Notes under the pieces: generated by a model
Database searches by the model: none
What the model saw: the letters and a program-made list of their open reading frames with translations, nothing else
Told to the model about the DNA's origin: nothing
Part shown: positions 18,401 to 24,746 of the stretch, in pieces
Layout of the letters: every line of letters starts with the position of its first letter
Position numbering within the stretch: position 1 is the stretch's first letter
Translations under genes and position numbers: made by a program
Assembly: GCA_009692065.1 (NCBI GenBank)
Contig: SHZY01000030.1
Location: 1 to 47,953, forward strand
Source of the DNA: Gemmataceae bacterium
GTDB taxonomy: Bacteria; Planctomycetota; Planctomycetia; Gemmatales; Gemmataceae
Reading direction: 5' to 3'
Length of the DNA: 47,953 bases

Positions 18401-18627
18401 ACCATGCGGACGAGCTGGAATACGCGGTGGGGCTCTCCACGACCTACCTCAACCGCGGCGATCTGGCGAAGGCCGGCAAGGACCTGAAGGACGCCGTCGA
18501 GTGGTACAAGCGCGGCGGCGCCTGCCTGGCCAAATTCCAGCAACCGGACAGCAAGGTACTCAAGGAGGCCCGGAAAAACGCCGAGCAGGCGCTCGCAGAA
18601 GCTCGCAAGGAGGCGGGCAAGCCTTAA
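15433..18627 (+). CDS. Membrane Ser/Thr protein kinase with C-terminal TPR sensor
   Basis: This 1064-residue protein has the N-terminal helical region typical of planctomycete kinases (NLLFGILAMQLDIITREQLL) at about 1-90. It is followed by two nearly identical 40-residue units (residues 90-129 and 130-169), then the kinase domain at about 175-470. The P-loop is GGLGEV and the catalytic Lys is in VALKEI. HRDLKPANIML is at 309-319, DWG replaces DFG at 329-331, and MSPEQAGG is the APE region. All residues for catalysis are present. A transmembrane helix at about 497-520 is followed by a coiled segment and about 500 residues of TPR-like repeats, likely outside the membrane. It is a probable receptor kinase; the ligand is unknown. 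It may phosphorylate targets of the FHA-cyclase upstream. Confidence 0.92.
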   Translation: MPQPTTDRNLLFGILAMQLDIITREQLLAAMQAWVFDKAKSLGEILQTQKALDQDNRQLLDTFVLKHLAKHDNNSEKSLAAISSVGNVRKELERITDPDLQASLVHVAAARPKEQDPWATVAPTPVLLAKELERITDPDLQASLVHGAVARPKEQDPWATVAPTPALLAAAGMRFRIVRPHARGGLGEVFVALDEELHREVALKEIQEAHADNPESRTRFLLEAKITGGLEHPGIVPVYGLGTYADGRPYYAMRFIRGDNLKDAIERFHRADKAGIEPGERALAVRGLLRRFVDVCDAIAYAHSRGVLHRDLKPANIMLGKYGETLVVDWGLAKPLGAPAKGTEPTEPGEGLLMPTWKNSASQTLAGSTVGTPQYMSPEQAGGRLELLGPASDVYSLGATLFCILTGQSPFNETNVGTVLQLVQRGDFPKAREIKASIPASLEAVCMKAMALKPDDRYQSPRGLADDIEHWLADEPTSAWKEPFSVKAKRWMNRHTALVTGVASAVIIALVSLVLATVLLTAANERERQTKEYAQEQEREAVKQKNLAVENFKKADANFKLARSAVDSYHTHVSQEVLLDREGMHALRKKLLEAAQEFYKKFVEERGNDPAMRGELGKATFRLAQITGDIGTKDAAIKLHEDAAKIFEALPTDKTAVDFQADQAAGYHHLGRLNRLVDKNDKSEEWYRKALTLWEQLVKDHGQENVYHAGLARTQMGLGNLEQNKKKDSVLAQQYYQKALAGWQKLADAHGDVPAYRRDMATCQSNIGLLLSGAGKEKDAETAFRAAIAVQKKLTDDAPNISQYQDDLGRSYFNLGDYLWKTAGPKSDAEACYHDAVNRWKSVSDRYPDETILQVHLAFGYVALSNVYRLKPDFAEAEDYCYKALAIRRRLAEANKADPVRQSDLANSYYALGEVCRSSLKTDKAAESYETAAPIQHKLARENPKAPHYRSQLARTYDRLGFMYALAKKKVEAEGEYKKALDVWNQLTRDHADELEYAVGLSTTYLNRGDLAKAGKDLKDAVEWYKRGGACLAKFQQPDSKVLKEARKNAEQALAEARKEAGKP
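15700..15939 (+). repeat. 120-bp tandem duplication inside the kinase gene
   Basis: Copies 15700-15819 and 15820-15939 differ at only about three bases. Each encodes 40 residues starting KELERITDPDLQASLVH and containing ARPKEQDPWATVAPTP. The period is a multiple of three, so the frame is kept. The near identity implies a recent duplication. Confidence 0.9.
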
Positions 18628-18636
18628 TTCATACAC

Positions 18637-18726
18637 GAACCACGGGGGAAGAATCAGAGGCAAGGTCGCGCAGATGACGATTCCAGGCCTTTCTCTTCCC
18701 CTTGCTCCCCGTGCCCCCCGTGGTTC
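18637..18726. repeat. Intergenic palindrome (ACCACGGGGG family) between convergent genes
   Basis: GAACCACGGGGG (18637-18648) and CCCCCGTGGTTC (18715-18726) are exact complements. The right arm overlaps the last stop-codon base of the TIGR03067-like gene. The same arm sequence occurs at 6734-6850 in a divergent region. Confidence 0.7.
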
Positions 18727-19178
18727 TATTTCTGCAGGCGCCGGAACTGGTACAGCGCGGTATTCGGCGTGTCGGTGCGCGAAGCATACTCCGCTGGCCG
18801 TTCGCCGCTGACTGCTCGGGTAAAGCATAGCGTCAGCGTGTCGGCTTCGATCTTGAAGATGCCGGGGTAGTTGGTCTTGGGTTCAGCGCTGCCGGCGAGA
18901 AAGTCGATGAACGCCGGCGTTCGCGTCGTGTCGAGCGTGATGCCGAACGAAACCGGCGCGGGCTGTTTGGGATTTCGCGTGAGCAGTCGATCGCGGGTGA
19001 AGGTGTAGACGGCCCCGTTGCCCATGGTGAAGTCCTTGGAGACGCCGCCGAGGACCGAGTTGACCATCAGCCACTCCCCCTGAAGCTGCTCGGCAAGCGG
19101 CCGAGTATCGTTGGGGTTGCGGTCGGGGCGATCGGGGACTGCGATCACCAGCACGCCTACCATTAAAAGACTGCGCAT
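18726..19178 (-). CDS. TIGR03067-type exported protein (second gene of pair)
   Basis: This 150-residue protein of unknown function starts MRSLLMVGVLVIAVPDRPDR, a short signal-like N-terminus. The body has the TIGR03067 pattern: L.GEW.MV.S...G, a TFT/FTRDRL strand, TLDTTRTPAFIDF, YPGIFKIEADTLTLCFT and a final RPAEYASR. This is a lipocalin-like beta-barrel family frequent in planctomycetes. The ATG at 19178 has AGGA eight bases upstream. An alternative ATG at 19193 overlaps the upstream stop as ATGA. Either way it is translationally coupled to the paralogous gene upstream. Confidence 0.8.
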   Translation of the reverse strand: MRSLLMVGVLVIAVPDRPDRNPNDTRPLAEQLQGEWLMVNSVLGGVSKDFTMGNGAVYTFTRDRLLTRNPKQPAPVSFGITLDTTRTPAFIDFLAGSAEPKTNYPGIFKIEADTLTLCFTRAVSGERPAEYASRTDTPNTALYQFRRLQK

Positions 19179-19189
19179 CGGGCGGTTCC

Positions 19190-19636
19190 TCATTTCTTGA
19201 TGCGCCGTAGTTGCATCAGGGCAATCACTTTTTCCCCCCTCGTGGTGAATTCGGTCGGGCGCGGGCCGTCCAGCGTGAAGCAAATCGTCAGTTGATCGCC
19301 TTCCAGCTTGAGGATGCCTTCGATCTTCCGTTCGTTGCCGCGCTTGGGCGTGATGTCGATCGCCACCGGTTTCTTGGTCAGGTCGAGGGTGTAAACGGCA
19401 TCGTCGCGGTCCTGGCGTTTGCCATTTTCAGTGATCTGGATTTCGCCCGCGGTAAAGGTGAGCACGGCATCCATGGCGTCCTTTTGGTGGTCCGGACGGC
19501 CGCCGCGAACGGACTGGACGAGCTGCCAATCGCAGAGGATTTGCTGCTGGATCGGCTTGGCCTTCTCCTTGGGCGTCTGGTCCTCCCGATCGGGAACGAC
19601 GACGGCGAGCATCGAGAGGATGAGAAGTGCGCGCAT
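19190..19636 (-). CDS. TIGR03067-type exported protein (first gene of pair)
   Basis: This 148-residue paralogue of the following gene starts MRALLILSMLAVVVPDRED, with GGAG eight bases before the ATG. Matching family features are ILCDWQLVQSVRGG, AVLTFTAGEIQI, LDLTKKPVAIDITP, IEGILKLEGDQLTICFT and RPTEFTTR. The stop TGA at 19190-19192 overlaps the possible start of the next gene, so the two form a tight operon. The two proteins align over their whole length and probably arose by tandem duplication. Function unknown; an exported small-molecule-binding barrel is the usual guess. Confidence 0.8.
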   Translation of the reverse strand: MRALLILSMLAVVVPDREDQTPKEKAKPIQQQILCDWQLVQSVRGGRPDHQKDAMDAVLTFTAGEIQITENGKRQDRDDAVYTLDLTKKPVAIDITPKRGNERKIEGILKLEGDQLTICFTLDGPRPTEFTTRGEKVIALMQLRRIKK

Positions 19637-20131
19637 GATGAGGCTCCGAAGGGTGTGAGTTTAAGATAACCGCGGCGGGCGTCAGATGCCAGGAATAAAA
19701 TCAAGAATTCTAGCGTGCCCGTCCGCGTGCGAAACTGCCGAGCGAGCAGTTCGGCTGGTCGCGATTGTTCTCACTTCGGCGCCGCCCGCCATTACGAATT
19801 TTTACTGATCGTCAGCAATCGCGCGATCGGCAAATCTTGGCAGATCAAAAGTTGTTCCTTCGAAAAAATTGACATTTCGAGAGTATCCCCACTAGGGTGC
19901 ATCTGTACAATACTCGCGGCGGGCACGATGCCGAGAATTGGAACGGACCTCCCCCAGCGCGATTTCCGCGCTGGCATTTCGCAACTAATCGTCACTGTTG
20001 AGCACTCATGCACTCCGCTTGCCGGTTAGCGCCCGCTAGTCGCCACGCGGGCGCTAAACGGTATTTGGGCAAATCGGATTTGCTTGCGCACTCGGCATGA
20101 GCTATGGTTTCGTCAGAATCGGTACAACGCT
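19637..20131. other. Divergent intergenic region upstream of the riboswitch
   Basis: These 495 bases have no convincing ORF. They contain an 8-bp perfect hairpin CCAGCGCG-ATTTC-CGCGCTGG at 19954-19974 and the 11-bp palindrome at 20026-20057. TTGACA occurs near 19870 and TACAAT about 33 bases further on, too far apart for a standard promoter pair. The transcription start for the riboswitch leader should lie here. Confidence 0.45.
20026..20057. repeat. Intergenic palindrome (TTAGCGCCCG family)
   Basis: TTAGCGCCCGC (20026-20036) pairs exactly with 20047-20057 across a 10-base loop. The core equals that of the 7772-7815 element. It lies about 75 bases before the riboswitch. Confidence 0.7.
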
Positions 20132-20238
20132 GATTCCCGATACCGCAAACCCACGGTGACGTGGGGACGCAAAGCCATGGACCAACAGCTGCCGCACCCC
20201 GTCGCGGCGCTGGTGGTCGCCAGGTTGCCGAAGGAATC
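20132..20238 (+). promoter_or_regulatory. Cyclic-di-GMP-I (GEMM-I) riboswitch in the subtilase leader
   Basis: Structure read directly: P1 is GATTCC (20132-20137) with GGAATC (20233-20238). The first internal hairpin is CCCACG-GTGA-CGTGGG (20150-20165) with a GNRA loop, preceded by CGCAAA and followed by GACGCAAAGCC (20166-20176). The second hairpin is GACCAACAGC (20180-20189) with GCTGGTGGTC (20209-20218), extended by GCCGC/GCGGC. The conserved tail is AGGTTGCCGAAGG. Compared with the Vc2 RNA of Vibrio cholerae, the ligand-contacting G20, A47 and C92 correspond to G20145, A20172 and C20228, and the 27-base G20-A47 spacing is identical. G at the first position favours c-di-GMP over 3',3'-cGAMP. 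The AAGGAA Shine-Dalgarno (20231-20236) overlaps the 3' P1 strand, six bases before the ATG spacer ends, which predicts an OFF switch on translation. Confidence 0.9.
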
Positions 20239-20243
20239 TTCTC

Positions 20244-22886
20244 ATGATTTTGTCCGAGCTTTGGCCATGGCACGGGTTCCGCGCCAAGAAAGTCCCTACA
20301 CGCCGCAATCCCACCGCCGCCCAGATGGCTGTCGAGCAGCTGGAAGATCGACTGGTCCCCACGCTGGTCGGGCCCTCCGATGCGGCCTATCAACTCTGGC
20401 GCAATCAAACGTTCAAGATTGACGATGCCAGCGTCGCCAGCTCGGTGATCCAGATGGCGAAGCCCACCGTGCAAGCGGCCGCTGCGCCGGCGAACGCCAG
20501 CTTCGGCGCCATGATCGGCTTGCCAGCGGTGTTTGCCAATTATCCGTATCGCGGCAACGGCTACAGCGTGGCGGTCATCGACACCGGTATCGATTACACC
20601 AACCCGAGCCTGGGCGGCGGCTTCGGCCCGGGGCATCGCGTCATCGCCGGCTGGGACTTCGCCAACAACGACGCCAATCCGATGGATGACAACGGCCACG
20701 GCACGCACGTCGCCGGCATCATCGGCAGCTCGAACATGACCTACTCCGGCGTGGCCCCCAACGTCAACCTCATCGCACTCAAGGTGCTCGCCGCCAACGG
20801 GACCGGCTCGTTCGGCAACGTCCAAAATGCGCTCGACTGGGTCGTCGCCAACCGCACCAAGTACAACATCGTGGCCGTCAACCTGTCGCTTGGCTCCGGC
20901 AACTACACGACGAATCCCTACACCTTCCTCGACCCCGAGTTCAGCAACCTGACGTCGAACGGCGTGTTCATCTCGGTCGCGGCAGGCAACAGTTTCTACA
21001 CCTACAACAGCGCCGTCGGCCTCGATTATCCGGCGGTCAATCCCTACGTCGTGTCGGTCGGTGCGGTTTACGACGGCAATTTCGGCCAGATCGCCTGGGG
21101 CTCCGGCGCTCGGGATTACACCACCGCTCAGGATCGCGTCGCCAGTTTCTCACAGCGCGGCTCCGCCCTCAGCATCATGGCGCCCGGCGCCATGATCACC
21201 AGCACCTACTTGAACAACACGTTCCAGGCGATGGCCGGCACGTCGATGGCCGCCCCGGTCATCGCCGGCGCTGCGGCCATCCTGCACCAGGCAATGGATG
21301 CCCAGCACCTCGCCGCCAACCAAACCACGATTCTGAGCGTCATGCGCTCGACCGGCGTCACCGTCGTCGATGGCGACGACGAGAACGACAACGTCACTAA
21401 CACTGGCCTGTCGTTCAAACGCATCCACCTGGCGGCGGCCCTTGGCTCTCTCGGCAATGGCAACCTGGCGCCGACCGTGCAGCCGATTGCGAACCAGAAG
21501 GTCGCGCCCGGCGGCACCCGCGTCATCACCCTCATTGGCAGCGACCCCGAGGGGAACCCGCTGTCCTGGTCGGCGAACGTCATCAACGCCTCGCAGACGC
21601 AGGCATACCAGCTCAAGCAGCAACTCGGCCTGACCTATGCCGGCTCGTACTACACCAACATCTGGGGCCAAAACGAGAAGTGGATGTCAAGCACGAGCGG
21701 CGCCTGGTACTGCATTGTGCCGAGCGGCGACCTGCGCCGCTGGACCGGCTCGATGACGACGACGATGCAAGCAGCCAATCTGGTCGCCACCCTCGGCGCC
21801 AGCTGCTACGCCGACCCAAGTCTGCTCTGGAACGCCCAGGAAGGCGGCGCGGGGCTGAGCGTGTCGGTGTCTGGCAATCAACTGACGATTCAGACCCCCG
21901 CCGGCGTGGAGGACAACTTCCAGATCCAGGTGACGGCCAGCGACGGCAAGCTGTCGGCCAGCCAGACCTTCACCCTCTCGACACTTTCCAACACCGCGCC
22001 GCAGATTGGCGCGATTGCAAACCAGGCGATGGCCACCGTGCGGGGCCGCACCATCACGCTGACTGCGACGGATGCCGAGAACAACGCGATTACCTACAAC
22101 GCGCGGATTGTCGGCGCCTATGCCAAGACGCCGGGCTGGCTCTTCGTCAAGGGCAATCAACTGACCATCTACACCTCGGCCAGGTACGTCGGCAGCTTCA
22201 CGGTGCAGGTGACGGCTTCGGATGGTTCGCTGACATCCAGCACAACGTTTGCCGTCAACGTGACGGCAGCACCGGTGGTGGCTTCCTACAAAGGCGATTT
22301 CAACGGCGACGGCACGCAGGATGCCGCCTACTTCCATCAAAACGGCGAGTGGTGGGTCAGCCTGAAACTGGCCGACGGGTCACGCACCAACAAAAACTGG
22401 TCCAACTGGGCGCCGGCTTCCAGCTGGAAGTTCACGGGCGTCGGCGACTTCAATGGCGACGGCAAGACCGATATCGTCGGCTTTGCCATCAGCGGCAGCT
22501 GGTGGGTCGGCCACTCCACGGGAACCGCCCTTTCGGCTCAGCTCTTGACCAGGTGGGCCGCGGCTTCCGCCTTTACCTTTATCCAGGTCGGCGATTTCAA
22601 CGGCGATGGCAAGACCGACATCGCCGGCTTCACAACCGGCGGCAGCTGGCTGGTGGGTCTCACCACCAGCAGCACCGTTCCCACCAAGCTGTGGGCCCAG
22701 TGGTCCGCCGCCTCCAACTGGCCTTCGCTCAGCGCCGACGACGTGAACGGCGACGGTAAACTCGACCTCATGGCTCGGGACAGTTTTGGGAAATGGTACG
22801 TCGCCTACTCCACCGGCACCGCATTCCGCATCGCGAGGTGGACCGCCGCCACGCCTCCCACTGCCGCCAAGACCGGCAGCGCCTAA
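20244..22886 (+). CDS. Secreted subtilisin-like (S8) protease with FG-GAP repeats
   Basis: In this 880-residue protein the N-terminus carries the planctomycete 'VEQLEDRLVPT' motif (30-40), seen on many large exported proteins of this group in place of a classical signal peptide. The peptidase S8 domain spans about 88-400: catalytic D113 (VAVIDTGID), H152 (NGHGTHVAG), oxyanion N249 (AAGNS) and S334 (AGTSMAAPV). Two cadherin/Ig-like modules follow (about 410-670). Four calcium-binding FG-GAP/VCBS-type repeats close the protein (GDFNGDGTQD, GDFNGDGKTD twice, DDVNGDGKLD). All catalytic residues are present, so an active extracellular or surface protease is likely. Its leader is a c-di-GMP riboswitch that covers the ribosome site. 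Confidence 0.93.
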   Translation: MILSELWPWHGFRAKKVPTRRNPTAAQMAVEQLEDRLVPTLVGPSDAAYQLWRNQTFKIDDASVASSVIQMAKPTVQAAAAPANASFGAMIGLPAVFANYPYRGNGYSVAVIDTGIDYTNPSLGGGFGPGHRVIAGWDFANNDANPMDDNGHGTHVAGIIGSSNMTYSGVAPNVNLIALKVLAANGTGSFGNVQNALDWVVANRTKYNIVAVNLSLGSGNYTTNPYTFLDPEFSNLTSNGVFISVAAGNSFYTYNSAVGLDYPAVNPYVVSVGAVYDGNFGQIAWGSGARDYTTAQDRVASFSQRGSALSIMAPGAMITSTYLNNTFQAMAGTSMAAPVIAGAAAILHQAMDAQHLAANQTTILSVMRSTGVTVVDGDDENDNVTNTGLSFKRIHLAAALGSLGNGNLAPTVQPIANQKVAPGGTRVITLIGSDPEGNPLSWSANVINASQTQAYQLKQQLGLTYAGSYYTNIWGQNEKWMSSTSGAWYCIVPSGDLRRWTGSMTTTMQAANLVATLGASCYADPSLLWNAQEGGAGLSVSVSGNQLTIQTPAGVEDNFQIQVTASDGKLSASQTFTLSTLSNTAPQIGAIANQAMATVRGRTITLTATDAENNAITYNARIVGAYAKTPGWLFVKGNQLTIYTSARYVGSFTVQVTASDGSLTSSTTFAVNVTAAPVVASYKGDFNGDGTQDAAYFHQNGEWWVSLKLADGSRTNKNWSNWAPASSWKFTGVGDFNGDGKTDIVGFAISGSWWVGHSTGTALSAQLLTRWAAASAFTFIQVGDFNGDGKTDIAGFTTGGSWLVGLTTSSTVPTKLWAQWSAASNWPSLSADDVNGDGKLDLMARDSFGKWYVAYSTGTAFRIARWTAATPPTAAKTGSA

Positions 22887-22969
22887 ATGACGTTTAGCCG
22901 CTCGCCTCGGGCGAGCCACTCGTTCGCGAGATCACCGATCACCCGTTCAACGCCGTCCTGTTCGGCGGC

Positions 22970-23470
22970 ATGCAGACGCATGTTGAACATCCCGATCTCT
23001 TCCTGGACATGGCAAAACGGACTCTCGACTACCGGCGCAGCAACCGGCTGTTTCTGCTGCCCATCTGGATGTCCGAGCCGAACCATACGACCCACATGCC
23101 GATCGATTATCAGCACTATCCGCCCGGCGACACGCTCACGAAGATCTCCTGCTGGCAGGTCGTTGTCGAGATACGGCCCGACCGCACCCTGGCCTTGCAC
23201 GAAACACGTCTGGCGTATGAGGTCCTCCCAGGAGATCGCCATGCAGACTGGCGACGTCCGCGGCTTCGGGGTGTTTCGCTCAAGCCCCGCCTTCCACTTT
23301 TATCTCTTGCAGGCAGCAGCGTTTGCCTACAACGCTTATTGTTGAGTCCGTGCGCTGCGCCGATATCGTTCCGAGCCGCGCACGAAGCGAAGCGAAGTAA
23401 GCGGCAGACCCGCGAAAGGCCACCGCTTACTTCGCTTCGCTTCGTGCGCGGCTCGGACAATTATTCTTGA
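22970..23470 (+). pseudogene. Unrecognised gene remnant, 5'-truncated
   Basis: The frame is open from 22896 (after a TAG at 22893-22895). It reads PLASGEPLVREITDHPFNAV into MQTHVEHPDLFLDMAKRTL, PIWMSEPNHTTHMPIDYQHY and RPDRTLALHETRLAYEVLPG. Third codon positions are about 78% G or C up to near 23250, as in neighbouring genes, which favours this strand over a reverse-strand ORF at 22883-23242. There is no credible start with a ribosome site. After about 23250 the frame runs into a palindrome and loses coding character. It starts ten bases after the subtilase stop. Possibly the tail of a deleted gene; no family recognised. Another ATG at 23240 with GGAG opens a 34-codon ORF ending at 23345 in a different frame. 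Confidence 0.35.
23371..23456. repeat. Intergenic palindrome, 34-bp perfect arms with CGAAG repeats
   Basis: The arm 23371-23404 (CCGAGCCGCGCACGAAG, two further CGAAG units, then TAAGCGG) is an exact complement of 23423-23456, with an 18-base loop. A shorter relative with a single CGAAG unit is at 31566-31625. It lies before the convergent TIGR03009 gene. Confidence 0.85.
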
Positions 23471-23472
23471 CG

Positions 23473-24231
23473 CTAATTCCGAATCACCGGCTGTCCCTGC
23501 ACGCCCGGCTTCGCCGGCACGCGCTCGACGCGCCAATCCTTCGGGTGATCGGGCTCGAAATACTTGTTGATCGGAATCTGCACGTTGATTTGCACGTCCT
23601 TGAAGTTCCAGGTGATCTCGTTCTTGTTCGGCTGCAAGTACCAGATCTGGGCCGGTAGATTGTTCGAGCGGAACAGCGTCAGCCGGGCCTCGCTGAAATC
23701 GCTCTTGTCTTGATCCTGCTTCGGCTTGATGAGAATGTAGTGGTAGTGCTTGTCCGGCGGGTTCGCCAGCACGTGGGTCATGTGGTAGCGCTGCTTCGCC
23801 TCGGCCGCACCCATGCCGAAGAGGAACGAGAGGAAGCTCTCCTGCTGCATGCCGGCCTTGTTGTTCTGCGGCATGTTGTGGATGCGAACGGTGCTGTTGG
23901 CGTGGACGTATTCGTAAAGGAACGTGCCGGTGCAGATATACTTCTCGAAGATCTTGGGATTGGCGACTTTGTACATCTCGAGGCGGGCCCGGCTGCCGTC
24001 ATCCTTGTCGACCGGCTTCATGAACATCGCGTAGCCCTTGTGCTCATCGCGGGCGTTGAGGGCTTTGTCGAGCGTGGTGCGTTCGACGACCGAGACGAAG
24101 CTCTTCAGGTCGGTCATCGCCTTCTCCCAACCACGCAAGACCGTGTCGAGATTCTCCTGCGCCGGCGGCTGCGCGAGCGCAACCAAGGACACCGCTAAAA
24201 TACCGATCACCGAAATACCTGCGATACGCAT
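23473..24231 (-). CDS. TIGR03009-type exported protein
   Basis: This 252-residue protein of unknown function has a signal peptide (MRIAGISVIGILAVSLVALA). The body matches the planctomycete TIGR03009 family, with elements such as VLRGWEKAMTDLKSFVSVVE, GYAMFMKPVD, RARLEMYK, YICTGTFLYEY, FLFGMGAAEAKQRY, PAQIWYLQPNKNEITWNF and FEPDHPKDWRVERVP. The pattern of antiparallel strands and the family's length resemble the LolA/LolB half-barrel, so binding of a lipid or other hydrophobic ligand is a reasonable but unproven guess. AGGAG seven bases before the ATG at 24231 supports the start. It is monocistronic as far as can be seen. Confidence 0.85.
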   Translation of the reverse strand: MRIAGISVIGILAVSLVALAQPPAQENLDTVLRGWEKAMTDLKSFVSVVERTTLDKALNARDEHKGYAMFMKPVDKDDGSRARLEMYKVANPKIFEKYICTGTFLYEYVHANSTVRIHNMPQNNKAGMQQESFLSFLFGMGAAEAKQRYHMTHVLANPPDKHYHYILIKPKQDQDKSDFSEARLTLFRSNNLPAQIWYLQPNKNEITWNFKDVQINVQIPINKYFEPDHPKDWRVERVPAKPGVQGQPVIRN

Positions 24232-24746
24232 GTTCGATCTCCTCTGATTGGCCGACGCGTTTATTCGCGCCGAACACCTTTCCTTATAACATCTTCCCTC
24301 GGCAGCGCGAAGTGCGGTCTGGGGGCGTCCCCGTTAGCTGCTTTCAATTGCTCCCGACGTCAAGGTTGGTCGAGATACCCCCTGTCGCTTTGCAACGCGC
24401 TGCGCACACGGGAGCCATCTGTGCAGAGCTTGGCATTCGCGGCAAGGCTGGAAGATTGTCGCAACTTATTCCACTGCCTAACCTTATGATTCCAATCAGA
24501 TCGGACAGGGGAGGGGTGGCGAGATTGCACCAATGATGAACTGAAACTGCGTTGCAAAGCATGCGATTAGGCAGGAAGAGGCAGAACGGCAAGCCAGGTA
24601 AGTAATCCCCGCGAGCTTCGTTCACGAAATCGCCCGCAAAATCGATCCGACCCGCATTTCTGGTCAATTTTACCTGGCGAAAAATTCGATGAGATTTAAC
24701 AGCGGCCGATCGTCGGCCGACGCGCAACGTTTCACCAGGGCCTCCC
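24232..24746. other. Long divergent intergenic region
   Basis: These 515 bases between the TIGR03009 and TolC-like genes hold no convincing ORF; the reverse-strand frame covering most of it has no coding character. One short palindrome, CGGCCGATCGTCGGCCG, lies at about 24704-24720. Promoters for both flanking genes must be here. No known riboswitch pattern was found. Confidence 0.4.

Noticed and set aside
20132-20238. 3',3'-cGAMP-sensing variant of the GEMM-I riboswitch
   Set aside because: The cGAMP class has A at the position of Vc2 G20; here it is G20145. Not excluded without binding data.
22883-23242. 119-codon reverse ORF after the subtilase gene
   Set aside because: The forward frame over the same DNA has about 78% G/C at third positions; the reverse frame's third positions fall on the forward first positions, as expected of a shadow.
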